Origin: CALCZU01 sp964396165
Lineage (GTDB): Bacteria; Bdellovibrionota; FAC87; UBA2466
Direction: 5' to 3'
Length of the DNA stretch: 56,561 bases
NCBI GenBank assembly: GCA_964396165.1
Contig: CAYNEF010000024.1
Coordinates: 1-56,561 of the forward strand
Below the pieces are notes generated by a model. The model had not been told where the DNA came from. It saw only the letters and a list, made by a program, of their open reading frames with translations, and searched no databases. Positions within the stretch are counted from its first letter, which is position 1, and every line of letters starts with the position of its first letter. Shown piece by piece: positions 8,566-16,791 of this stretch. The translations under genes and the position numbers were made by a program.

Positions 8566-9344
8566 GGGTATGCTCTGATAATTTCCTGAACGGTTCTTGC
8601 TAAGAATGAAATTCCAAAATCAAAAATAATAATCCAGACAAGCACAGTGACAGAACCGCTTTTTACTGATTTACCGACTCCTTCAGCGCCTCCTGTCGTC
8701 GAATACCCTTTGTAGCAGCTGATCACTCCAATCAAGAGTCCAAAGACAAAGCTTTTGCAGATCCCTACTACAACAGAAGACTGGGTTATCAATTGAGGAA
8801 TGTTATTTACATAGTTCTGCAGATTTATTTTCAAAGCAATCATCGAAAAATAAGCCCCACCGACAACTGTCAAAGAAAGTCCAATCACTAAGAGTAAGAA
8901 ACTAGAAGCCACTACCGCTACGAGACGCGGCAAAACAATAAACTCAAGCGCGTTAATGCCCAAACATTCAAGTGCTGCGATTTGATCCGTCACTTTCATC
9001 GTGCCTAACTCCGCCGTTGTATAGGCGCCGACTTTTCCAGAGAGTAAAAAACCGATTAGCACCGGGCCTACATCGCGGATGGTTACACTGGTTGTCAGCC
9101 CTCCTAAGAAACTTTGTGCACCGAAGTCTTTTAATTGCTCGTTAATCTGGATAGCCATGATGGCACCGACAAACATCCCTGAAGTCACAGTAATGGGAAC
9201 AGAGTGCACTCCTACTTCATACATTTGGTTAATCACGTCTTTTAAGCGGACACCTTTTTTAAGTAAAAGTTGTACGAGCGTTCTTAAAAAAACCGCGATA
9301 CCACCGATCTCTTCAAAAATTCCAATAACGAAGGTATTAGACAA
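8562..9344 (-). CDS. mlaE: MlaE-family permease, copy 1
   Basis: A 260-residue MlaE-family permease with the conserved TTSVTIRDVGPVLIGFLLSG, TAELGTMKVTDQIAALECLG and GVISCYKGYSTTGGAEGVGK. I chose the TTG at 9344 because a GGAGG lies six bases before it; a TTG at 9374 is in frame but would enlarge the overlap with the ATPase gene to 38 bases and lacks that site. With this start the overlap is 8 bases. It is clearly diverged from the second permease, so the pair is probably functionally specialised rather than a fresh duplication. Confidence 0.87.
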   Translation of the reverse strand: MSNTFVIGIFEEIGGIAVFLRTLVQLLLKKGVRLKDVINQMYEVGVHSVPITVTSGMFVGAIMAIQINEQLKDFGAQSFLGGLTTSVTIRDVGPVLIGFLLSGKVGAYTTAELGTMKVTDQIAALECLGINALEFIVLPRLVAVVASSFLLLVIGLSLTVVGGAYFSMIALKINLQNYVNNIPQLITQSSVVVGICKSFVFGLLIGVISCYKGYSTTGGAEGVGKSVKSGSVTVLVWIIIFDFGISFLARTVQEIIRAYP

Positions 9345-10071
9345 TGTGCGCCTCCGTGAGAAAAGACTTAGCAAGTTTTACATCGGTGGTTTTAAATTCC
9401 TCAGGACTCCCGCTAAAAACAATTCTTCCCTCTTCTAAAAGGATTATCTTATGGGCAATTTCAATCGCGCTTGCCATATCATGCGATACGACGATAATTC
9501 CGACCTTAGAAGTTTTTGACAAAGACAAAATGAGTTCATTTGTTTGTGCAGTCAATACCGGATCCAACCCGGTCGTAGGTTCATCGAAAAGTAAAAATTT
9601 TGGATCAAGAGCCAAGGCTCGTGCCACACTCACGCGTTTTTGCATGGTGAAACTCAGTTCAGAAGGATTTTTTTGCAAGATAGATTCGGATAAACCGCAG
9701 AGTTTCAATGTGGAAAGAGCTTTCTTATTCATTCCCTCTTCAGTTTCTATTTTTCGATGTCCTCTTAACCCGAGTTTCAGGTTTTCCAGAACGGTAATTG
9801 AATCGATGAGAGCGGGAAATTGAAACACCATGCCGCAAGTTTTTCTGATTTCTTTTAAAATTGCAGGATCGGGTTCCACGAGTTTGTTCTCGACAACAAT
9901 AGTTCCCGCATCTGCCTCTAAAATTCCCACAATGTGCTTAAGAAGCACACTTTTCCCCACACCACTCTTACCCAACACAAAAACTATTTCTGAAGCCGAA
10001 ACATCGAACGTCACATCATTTAACACCTTGCGGGCACCAAAACTTTTTGTGAGCCCCTGGATTTGAATCAT
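9337..10071 (-). CDS. mlaF: Mla-type ABC ATPase 1, degenerate signature motif
   Basis: A 244-residue ATP-binding subunit. It has Walker A GKSGVGKS (34-41), Q-loop Gln84 in MVFQFPAL, an intact Walker B with catalytic Glu164 (LLFDEPTTGLD) and switch His197 in VVSHD. The signature motif, normally LSGGM, reads LSFTM (139-143) followed by QKRVSVARAL, so both glycines that contact ATP are gone. Its catalytic half is intact but the motif it offers to its partner is damaged, which suits pairing with the second ATPase encoded directly upstream. The start overlaps that gene's stop by four bases. Confidence 0.9.
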   Translation of the reverse strand: MIQIQGLTKSFGARKVLNDVTFDVSASEIVFVLGKSGVGKSVLLKHIVGILEADAGTIVVENKLVEPDPAILKEIRKTCGMVFQFPALIDSITVLENLKLGLRGHRKIETEEGMNKKALSTLKLCGLSESILQKNPSELSFTMQKRVSVARALALDPKFLLFDEPTTGLDPVLTAQTNELILSLSKTSKVGIIVVSHDMASAIEIAHKIILLEEGRIVFSGSPEEFKTTDVKLAKSFLTEAHIV

Positions 10072-10817
10072 ATTATTTCCGTCAGAGGCCCGCTCGCCTC
10101 GCCTCTAGCAAATTGTCGTTCTGCAAGTGACTCCGTATTCCAAAGAGCATTCCAGTCTGGGAAGTGGTTTAGTTTGCCGTTATAAAGAAAATGCAAACTG
10201 GCACCAACGCCAGAGAGCTTTCTGGCAACGAGTAAGTCGCTGGTGCTTACTACAAGAGTGGATTTAGTTTCTTCTACAAGTTTTAAAATGAGATCTAGAA
10301 TTTGACTGGAAGTAATGGGGTCAAGCCCCGCAGTCGGATCATCACACAAAAGAAGTCTCGGCGATAATATCAGCGCACGAGCAATTCCCAGTCTTTTTTG
10401 CATCCCGCCACTAATTTCGTGTGGAAAAAGTAATTTCTGCTGGATAAGACCGACTTCAGACAAAATCCATTCGATTTTTTCCTGACGTTCTTTTTTTGAA
10501 AGTTTTGTGAGTTCCCTTAACGGAAAATCCAGATTTTCATAAACCGAATAGGAGTCAAATAGCCCGCTTCTTTGAAAAGTCATTGCGACTTTTGCAAATG
10601 CCGCCTTTCCTTCTATCCCAAATAGGCGGTAACTGCCTTCAGTTAATTTGAATAAGCCGCAAAGAATCTTTAGAAGAATGGATTTTCCACAACCGGAGGG
10701 ACCAATCAAGACAGATTTGGAATATTCAATAGTCACCCAACAAACATTCGATAGCAGCGGTGAGTTCCCAGGGAAAGAAAAGCCTGCATTTTCAAGCTGA
10801 ATCGCCGTAGAACCCAT
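10068..10817 (-). CDS. mlaF: Mla-type ABC ATPase 2, degenerate catalytic residues
   Basis: A 249-residue ATP-binding subunit, first gene of the lipid-transport operon. Walker A GPSGCGKS (39-46), Q-loop Gln82 and a normal signature ISGGMQKRLGIARAL (from 135) are present. Walker B reads LLLCDDPTAGLDP, so the catalytic Glu is Asp160, and the switch region reads VVSTSD, placing Thr192 where His is expected. The pattern mirrors the defect in the neighbouring ATPase. I chose the ATG at 10817 because family alignment starts there; a TTG at 10835 would add six residues. Confidence 0.88.
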   Translation of the reverse strand: MGSTAIQLENAGFSFPGNSPLLSNVCWVTIEYSKSVLIGPSGCGKSILLKILCGLFKLTEGSYRLFGIEGKAAFAKVAMTFQRSGLFDSYSVYENLDFPLRELTKLSKKERQEKIEWILSEVGLIQQKLLFPHEISGGMQKRLGIARALILSPRLLLCDDPTAGLDPITSSQILDLILKLVEETKSTLVVSTSDLLVARKLSGVGASLHFLYNGKLNHFPDWNALWNTESLAERQFARGEASGPLTEII

Positions 10818-10892
10818 TTGATAATGATAACACAAATGAGTATCTGAAGCGCACTACACCGCAGCGCTTAATTTTAGAAAGAATTTTATAGC

Positions 10893-11537
10893 TTAATCGA
10901 ATTTTTTCATTGCTTCGACTGTGACTTGAAGCGCTTCTTTTGCTCTAACTAAGGATTCTTGAGCTTTCGTCAGATCGCGATCTGCAATGATAAGGTTTTT
11001 TAAAGTCTCAGCATTTTTAGCAACCAAGCGTGCCACTAGATCTTGTTCGTATACTGCAAGCGCTAATTCTGCTTCATTTTTACTTACTGCATATTGAGCT
11101 GCTTTGTTTCTTGCTGTCCACATTGCCAAATAAAGTTTTGCAAGTTCAGTAGCAGTTACTTTTTCCCCGCGGGCTTGTTCGAGGTATCTTTCGTAAATCG
11201 CGATATCGATTTTTGAAGACGCTAGAAGTTCTTTTGCTTCGAGCACGTTAAACTCAGCAACTTTAACAGCAACTTCTGCTTGTTTGTATTCTTCTTCAGA
11301 AACGGCCTGTGGTTGCGCTTTAGAAATAGCGTAAATCTGAGCAAAAATATCGGCCTGTCTTTTTACTTCGTTTTCAGAAATTTTAATCTGAGCTTCAGCA
11401 ACTGTTTTTTTCATCTTTGCATTGTAAAGATCCTGATTCAACGAAAGTTCGTTTAGTTTCAAAAGGGTTTCTCTTGCAAAACCTGTTTGGGAAAATACTA
11501 GAACTGACAAAGTAACTATAAGATTGAAAAACTTCAT
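10893..11537 (-). CDS. periplasmic helical (coiled-coil) protein of unknown function
   Basis: 214 residues: a signal peptide (MKFFNLIVTLSVLVFSQTGFA) followed by an almost wholly helical, Ala/Lys/Glu-rich mature part with heptad-like spacing. The helical hairpins loosely resemble TolC-like or adaptor proteins, but no specific family is evident. The start at 11537 has GAGGAG a few bases upstream; the frame stays open further upstream but without a signal peptide at its start. A short inverted repeat (AAGCGC/GCGCTT) lies beyond its stop. It is on the same strand as the Mla-type operon, about 75 bases upstream of it. Confidence 0.55.
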   Translation of the reverse strand: MKFFNLIVTLSVLVFSQTGFARETLLKLNELSLNQDLYNAKMKKTVAEAQIKISENEVKRQADIFAQIYAISKAQPQAVSEEEYKQAEVAVKVAEFNVLEAKELLASSKIDIAIYERYLEQARGEKVTATELAKLYLAMWTARNKAAQYAVSKNEAELALAVYEQDLVARLVAKNAETLKNLIIADRDLTKAQESLVRAKEALQVTVEAMKKFD

Positions 11538-11676
11538 TGGGGGCTCCTCTAAATAATTGCGGCGAAATCTAGTGGAAAAGCAAAGAAATATCAATCCACT
11601 TAAATTCTCATTATCTCTGTCACAGATTTCTTGCTTCACAAGTCTCTTACACAGTAACGCAACATAAGGAGATTGT

Positions 11677-12180
11677 ATGAAAAAATGGGTGTTCACAATT
11701 TTGATATCAGTAAATGCTTTCAGCATGGATACCGTCTTAGAAGAGCGTCTTGCCCAACTGTCTAAAGGGAAATACAGCCTTTCGGGATCCGCGGGGGCGG
11801 GATACGCGACGGGCGGAGTGGGCTTTTTTGCTCATGGAGATGTCTCAGCAATGTATTATTTGATGGATAATCTTTCTATTGGTATCGACGGAAGCTTTAG
11901 CCACTATACAGGTTACGACAGATTCATGGGGTTTATCGGGCCCACCGTCCAATACAACTTTTACAATAATAAACTTCTCAGTTCTTACATTAAACTTAGC
12001 TATATGACTGACATCGACCGACTCTTTTTAACCCATATGATCCGCTCGGATATCGGGATAGATTTCTGGTTAAATAAGACCTTCACTTTAGGGCCCTATA
12101 TACGAACGACCTATTTGATTGATACCCCTGTTCCAACCTTTTCAAACAATGTAGGGGCACGCTTGGGGATACACTTTTAA
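11677..12180 (+). CDS. small outer-membrane beta-barrel protein
   Basis: 167 residues beginning with a short signal peptide (MKKWVFTILISVNAFS). About eight amphipathic beta strands follow (for example SLSGSAGAGYATGGVGFFA and VGARLGIHF at the C terminus), the layout of small OmpA/OmpW-sized barrels. AAGGAG precedes the ATG by about six bases. It is divergent from the helical periplasmic protein. No function is assigned. Confidence 0.6.
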   Translation: MKKWVFTILISVNAFSMDTVLEERLAQLSKGKYSLSGSAGAGYATGGVGFFAHGDVSAMYYLMDNLSIGIDGSFSHYTGYDRFMGFIGPTVQYNFYNNKLLSSYIKLSYMTDIDRLFLTHMIRSDIGIDFWLNKTFTLGPYIRTTYLIDTPVPTFSNNVGARLGIHF

Positions 12181-12226
12181 AACATGCGTCATAACCCTTG
12201 AAATTCGAGGCTAAACCCTGATTTTA

Positions 12227-12255
12227 TTGACGAAACGCTGGCACCCTCCTATCTT
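12227..12255 (+). promoter_or_regulatory. sigma70-like promoter of the BMP transporter operon
   Basis: TTGACG (12227-12232) and TATCTT (12250-12255) are separated by exactly 17 bases. The expected transcription start is near 12262, giving a leader of only about 17 bases before the TTG start codon, with GGAGG at 12269-12273. The match to the -35/-10 consensus is good, but this is sequence-only evidence. Confidence 0.6.
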
Positions 12256-12278
12256 CATAAGCGGCTACGGAGGTTACT

Positions 12279-13259
12279 TTGCGTCACATCATTTTAGTCT
12301 CGATTTTTCTTACTCTCCCTTTAATTGCAAAACCTTTTAAGGTGGGGCTCGTACTCGATAAGGGAGGAAGAGATGACAAGTCTTTTAACTCCGCTGCATT
12401 TCGGGGCGCAAATGAAGCAAAAGATAAATTAGGAATAGAATTGAAAGTGGTCGAATCAAGCGACGATACGGCACTCGAGCCTTCCTTAAGAACCTTCGCG
12501 CAGCACGGATATGATTTAGTGATCGGCATTGGCTTCATTATGAAGACACCGGTTGAAAAAGTGGCAAAACAATTTCCGAATACACACTTTCTCATCATTG
12601 ACTCGCTTGTGACGGCTCCCAATGTACGATCCATCATTTTTAAAGAGCACGAAGGATCCTATCTTGTAGGCGCCATTGCGGCCCTCACCTCAAAATCTAA
12701 AGTCATTGGATTTATCGGCGGAATGGATATCCCTCTCATCAGACGCTTTGAAATGGGATACAAAGCTGGCGCACTGGCTGCAGTCCCTAATGCGCAAGTC
12801 ATTACAAATTATGTAGGCTCCTCCACCGACGCATGGAGAAACCCGACCAAAGGAAAAGAATTGGCGCTGAGCCAGTATTCCAAAAAGGCAGATGTGATCT
12901 TTGCGGCTGCCGGTGCATCTGGTCTCGGCGTATTTGATGCTGTCGAAGAAAAAAATATTTTTGGAATTGGAGTCGATTCCAATCAAAACTGGGTAAAGCC
13001 CGGTAAAATTTTAACTTCCATGGTGAAAAAAGTAGATGGCGCAGTTTTTCAAACGATTGAAGAATCCTCTAAGGGTGGATTTAAAGCAGGGGAATTCTCG
13101 TTAGGGCTTTCTGAAAATATGATTGATTTTGCAGTGGATGAGCACAACCGCAAAATTTTAACTCCCGCTGTTGAAAAATCAGCATTGGAATTAAAAAAGA
13201 AAATCATGGATAAGAAAATCGTAGTACCCGACTACTACCAAACCATGAAGAATAAATAA
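12279..13259 (+). CDS. BMP-family substrate-binding protein of a nucleoside-type ABC transporter
   Basis: The periplasmic binding protein of the Bmp/PnrA family, which binds purine nucleosides in characterised members. It has a signal peptide (MRHIILVSIFLTLPLIA) without a lipobox Cys. Family motifs are KVGLVLDKGGRDDKSFN, IGFIGGMDIPLIRRFEMGY and the late FGIGVDSNQNW. The start is a TTG supported by GGAGG five bases before it. It is followed one base later by the ATPase gene and then two permease genes, so these form a complete transporter operon. Confidence 0.9.
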   Translation: MRHIILVSIFLTLPLIAKPFKVGLVLDKGGRDDKSFNSAAFRGANEAKDKLGIELKVVESSDDTALEPSLRTFAQHGYDLVIGIGFIMKTPVEKVAKQFPNTHFLIIDSLVTAPNVRSIIFKEHEGSYLVGAIAALTSKSKVIGFIGGMDIPLIRRFEMGYKAGALAAVPNAQVITNYVGSSTDAWRNPTKGKELALSQYSKKADVIFAAAGASGLGVFDAVEEKNIFGIGVDSNQNWVKPGKILTSMVKKVDGAVFQTIEESSKGGFKAGEFSLGLSENMIDFAVDEHNRKILTPAVEKSALELKKKIMDKKIVVPDYYQTMKNK

Positions 13260-13260
13260 C

Positions 13261-14721
13261 GTGTCTGAATTCATCCGCTTTCATCAGATTTCCAAACGTT
13301 TTGGAAAAACCCTTGCGAACGATGCAGTGTCTTTTTCTATCGCTAAAGGCAGCGTACATGGCATAGTCGGAGAAAACGGCGCCGGAAAATCCACCATTAT
13401 GAAGATTTTCTACGGGCTTTATCCCGCAGATTCAGGCGATATTTATTTTAATGGCGATAAATTAAAGATTAATAGTCCACAGGATGTCATCCGTCTTGGA
13501 ATCGGTATGGTGCACCAGCATTTTATGTTAGTTCCCACACTCACAGTTTGGGAAAACGTAGTTCTAGGTGCAGAACCGAGTCAAATCCGATTAAATGAAG
13601 AAGAGCTCACTGCCGAGCTAACGAAAATACAAAAGGAATTTGGCTTTCACTTAAATCTCAAGGCAAAAGTGGAAGATCTTGCAGTCGGTTTGCAACAACA
13701 AGTAGAAATTTTAAAGCTCCTCTATCGAAAAGCGGACACACTCATCTTAGATGAACCCACAGCAGTTCTCACACCACAAGAAGTAGATACGCTATTTATC
13801 AAGCTCTCTGAGTTAAACAAGCAGGGCAAAACTATTATTGTCATTACCCATAAGCTTAAAGAAATTCTCAAGTGGACTCAAAACGTCACAGTCATGAGAC
13901 AAGGAAAATGTATTGAAACGACTGAAACAGCTCATCTCACAGAAGAAATTTTAGCTGAGAAAATCATTGGCAGAAAACAAAAACCTCTACCCAAAGCAGT
14001 GGCACTGTCAGAAAAAGCTAAGCCTGTATTAGAAATAAAGAATGTTTCTTTTAAAAACAAATTAAACAATCTCTCTTTTCAAGTTTTTCCGGGAGAAATT
14101 GTGGGTATCGCTGGAATCGATGGTAATGGGCAAAATGAAATCGTAGATCTTCTCGCAAAGGTGTCGCGTTTAGACAGCGGAGAAATGCACGTTTCTGAAA
14201 CAATTGCCATTATCCCACCCGATCGCCACCAAGAAGCAGTGGTTCTTGAATTTTCCGTCGCTGAGAATGCTGTATTTGGCATTCACAGAGAAGAACGCTT
14301 TGGGAAAAACATCCTTTTGTCCAAACATAAGGTAGAGGATTTTACTGCACACCTTTTGGAAGAATTTGATGTACGGCCGCGAGATCCCAATCTCCTTTTT
14401 TCGTCTCTTTCTGGCGGAAACCAGCAAAAACTGGTGGTAGGAAGAGAGTCAGAAAAGAAAGCCGCCTGTTTGGTTGCTTGCCATCCCACGCGTGGTGTGG
14501 ACATCGGCGCAATCGAATTTATCCACTCGCACTTGATTGAACTAAAAAACAGAGGCGTGGGAGTTCTACTCTTTTCTTCTGAGCTAGAAGAAATTCTAGC
14601 ACTGTCAGACAGGGTCCTTGTGATTTACCAGGGCGAAATAGTCGGTGAAAAAGCCGCCTGTGATACATCAGAAAAAGAGTTAGGTTTATGGATGACGGGA
14701 GGAAAACATGCGCTATCTTAA
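13261..14721 (+). CDS. BMP/nucleoside-type ABC transporter, double ATPase subunit
   Basis: 486 residues carrying two ATPase domains, as in NupO/YufO and ribose-type importers. The first has Walker A GENGAGKST, Q-loop MVHQHFMLVPTL and Walker B LILDEPTAVLTP. The second has the family's altered Walker A (GIDGNGQNE), signature SLSGGNQQKLVVGRE and the CHPTRGVDIGA region. The weakened second Walker A and B are normal for this family. GTG start one base after the binding-protein stop; the end overlaps the next gene by 14 bases. Confidence 0.92.
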   Translation: MSEFIRFHQISKRFGKTLANDAVSFSIAKGSVHGIVGENGAGKSTIMKIFYGLYPADSGDIYFNGDKLKINSPQDVIRLGIGMVHQHFMLVPTLTVWENVVLGAEPSQIRLNEEELTAELTKIQKEFGFHLNLKAKVEDLAVGLQQQVEILKLLYRKADTLILDEPTAVLTPQEVDTLFIKLSELNKQGKTIIVITHKLKEILKWTQNVTVMRQGKCIETTETAHLTEEILAEKIIGRKQKPLPKAVALSEKAKPVLEIKNVSFKNKLNNLSFQVFPGEIVGIAGIDGNGQNEIVDLLAKVSRLDSGEMHVSETIAIIPPDRHQEAVVLEFSVAENAVFGIHREERFGKNILLSKHKVEDFTAHLLEEFDVRPRDPNLLFSSLSGGNQQKLVVGRESEKKAACLVACHPTRGVDIGAIEFIHSHLIELKNRGVGVLLFSSELEEILALSDRVLVIYQGEIVGEKAACDTSEKELGLWMTGGKHALS

Positions 14722-15778
14722 GCCCCTTCTTTTTCCTCTGTACGGTTTTTTGCTCGCGCTCTTTGTTTGCTCTCTTATACTTGTTGTATCTGGAGAACAC
14801 TTTTCTATTCTCATCGAAGCCTTTTACAATACGTACTTCACGCACTTTGGACTTGGGTACACACTTTTTTATGCTACCCCTCTCATTTTTACAGGCCTCA
14901 GCGTCGCAGTCGCCGCACGTTGCGGACTATTTAATATCGGTGCCGAAGGACAGTTATATATCGGAAGTGTTGTTCTTACTTTTGTAGCTACGAATCTAGT
15001 TCTTCCAGGCCCACTCGCTGTGCCGCTAGCCATTGTAGCTGCCTGTTTGGGCGGAGCATTTTGGGGAGGACTCGCCGGTTTTTTCAAATCTAAAATGGGA
15101 AGCCATGAAGTTATCGTAACCATTTTGTTAAATTTTATTGCTTATAGTCTTACTGACTACAGCATTTTGTACTTATTTAAAAACCCCGAAATGCAAAACC
15201 CGGAGAGTGTGCCGATCCTCTCCTCTTATTATTTACCGTTGCTTTCTGATCTGACTACAAAATTAGGGCTCGATACTTTTTCCACAACACCTGTGAATGC
15301 AACCCTTTTTCTTGCTATTTTAAGCGCTCTGCTTGTTCAGTTTTTTCTCTTTCATACCAAACGGGGGTATGAGTTACGTGCCGTCGGTTTTAATCCAAAG
15401 TCTTCGCGCTTTGCAGGCATCAATGTAAACCAAAATACGCTCCTTGCGTTTCTCATTGCTGGAGCTCTTACCGGTGGTGTGGCTGTGAATGAAATTATGG
15501 GACACCAGCATAAGCTCACGCAAGGGTTCAGCGTGGAATATGGCTTTACTGGAATTGCCGTTGCTTTACTTGCGCGAAATAACCCTATCGGAATTCTCTT
15601 TTCAGCGTTGCTTTTTGGAAGCCTTCATAACGCTTCCCGAGAGATGGAATTTTTATCCGAGAAAGTAACAAAAGAACTTTCTTTGGTACTTCAAGCTCTC
15701 ATGATTGGGTTTGTGGCCAGCGAAAAATACATCAGTGATTTTTTCGCAAAAAGAAAACAAGGAGGTTCGCATGTTTGA
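14708..15778 (+). CDS. BMP/nucleoside-type ABC transporter permease 1
   Basis: 356-residue inner-membrane permease of the BPD_transp_2 family (NupP type) with about nine hydrophobic segments. Family hallmarks are TGLSVAVAARCGLFNIGAEG near residue 60 and GAFWGGLAGFFKSKMGSHEV followed by IVTILLNFIA. The ATG lies inside the end of the ATPase gene, and the 3' end overlaps the next permease by eight bases, so translation is coupled along the operon. Confidence 0.9.
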   Translation: MRYLKPLLFPLYGFLLALFVCSLILVVSGEHFSILIEAFYNTYFTHFGLGYTLFYATPLIFTGLSVAVAARCGLFNIGAEGQLYIGSVVLTFVATNLVLPGPLAVPLAIVAACLGGAFWGGLAGFFKSKMGSHEVIVTILLNFIAYSLTDYSILYLFKNPEMQNPESVPILSSYYLPLLSDLTTKLGLDTFSTTPVNATLFLAILSALLVQFFLFHTKRGYELRAVGFNPKSSRFAGINVNQNTLLAFLIAGALTGGVAVNEIMGHQHKLTQGFSVEYGFTGIAVALLARNNPIGILFSALLFGSLHNASREMEFLSEKVTKELSLVLQALMIGFVASEKYISDFFAKRKQGGSHV

Positions 15779-16691
15779 GCTCCTTGAATCTACCTTAAGA
15801 CTCTCTACACCGCTTTTATTTGCTGCGATTGGCGGCTTTTTCGCGGAGAGATCGGGTATCGCTACGATCTGTCTCGAAGGAGTGATGATCACTAGCGCCT
15901 GGACTGCAGCAGTTGTGACTTATTACACTGGCAATCCATGGCTTGGTACTCTTGCCGCCATCGTGACGGGAGCGTTAACGATGTCTTTGCATGGATTACT
16001 TTCCATTTACGCAAGAGCAGATCAAATTGTAAGTGGTGTCGCTGTAAATATTTTTGCAGCTGGGGTAACGCCTTATCTCAATAAATTATTTTTCTCTTCT
16101 CCGACTAATTCGCCTGCTATCGCTATTGAGAGCAGGTTTCATGCTCTTACGATTCCTGTCTTAAGTGAATTGCCGATTGTTGGAAAACTCTTCTTTAGTC
16201 AACTTCCCTTAGTCTATGTGGCGCTCCTGCTTCCTTTCTTGGCTCATTTCATTGCCTACAAAACAAAATGGGGATTAAGGCTCATTGCCTGCGGGGATGG
16301 GCCTGAGGCTTTGCAAAGTTTGGGTGGCAACGTAAAGCGCACGCGCTTTCTCTACTTGATTGTGGCAGGCATGATTTGCTCCTTCGGAGGTACGTTTCTT
16401 TCTATATCGCACGCAAGTCAGTTTACACGCGACATGACTGCGGGCCGTGGGTTCATCGCGCTTGCTGCTTTGATCTTTGGTAAATGGCGGCCTATCCCTA
16501 CTTTGTTCGCCTGCTTATTTTTTGGTTTTGCTGACAGCATGCAAATTCGTTTACAGAGTACGGACTGGCTCACAGGAAGCTTCCCCGTGCAGTTTATCCA
16601 GATGACCCCCTACTTGATTACGCTTTTAGTCCTTGTAGGCTTCATGGGAAAAAGCCGTCCGCCCCTATCTATTGGCAAAGAATTCAAATAG
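15771..16691 (+). CDS. BMP/nucleoside-type ABC transporter permease 2
   Basis: 306-residue permease of the NupQ type, partner of the preceding permease. Key stretch: GGFFAERSGIATICLEGVM, with later TAGRGFIALAALIFGKW. I chose the ATG at 15771 because a perfect GGAGG stands five bases before it and the family alignment begins at MFELLESTLRLSTPLL; an in-frame start at 15705 would add 22 residues inside the previous gene. It is the last gene of the four-gene operon. Confidence 0.9.
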   Translation: MFELLESTLRLSTPLLFAAIGGFFAERSGIATICLEGVMITSAWTAAVVTYYTGNPWLGTLAAIVTGALTMSLHGLLSIYARADQIVSGVAVNIFAAGVTPYLNKLFFSSPTNSPAIAIESRFHALTIPVLSELPIVGKLFFSQLPLVYVALLLPFLAHFIAYKTKWGLRLIACGDGPEALQSLGGNVKRTRFLYLIVAGMICSFGGTFLSISHASQFTRDMTAGRGFIALAALIFGKWRPIPTLFACLFFGFADSMQIRLQSTDWLTGSFPVQFIQMTPYLITLLVLVGFMGKSRPPLSIGKEFK

Positions 16692-16754
16692 TTAATAAGA
16701 ATTAGCCCCTCTTAACAACCGTTAGCAAATGCGTTAACAAATATGGTTTATTCT

Positions 16755-16783
16755 TTGACGCGCACAGCTATTTCCTCTATAAC
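16755..16783 (+). promoter_or_regulatory. sigma70-like promoter of the serine protease gene
   Basis: TTGACG (16755-16760) and TATAAC (16778-16783) with a 17-base spacer. The predicted start of transcription falls at about 16790, immediately before the first ATG (16792). Either the message is leaderless or translation begins at the in-frame ATG at 16810. Confidence 0.6.
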
Positions 16784-16791
16784 CATTACAA

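Noticed and set aside
10836..10892. AAGCGC/GCGCTT inverted repeat as an intrinsic terminator for the periplasmic helical protein gene.
   Set aside because: No T-run follows the stem on the minus strand.
12241..12275. CCTCC (12245-12249) could pair with GGAGG (12269-12273), suggesting a riboswitch-like hiding of the ribosome site of the BMP operon.
   Set aside because: CCTCC lies within the spacer of the predicted promoter and upstream of the expected transcription start (~12262), so it would not be in the RNA.
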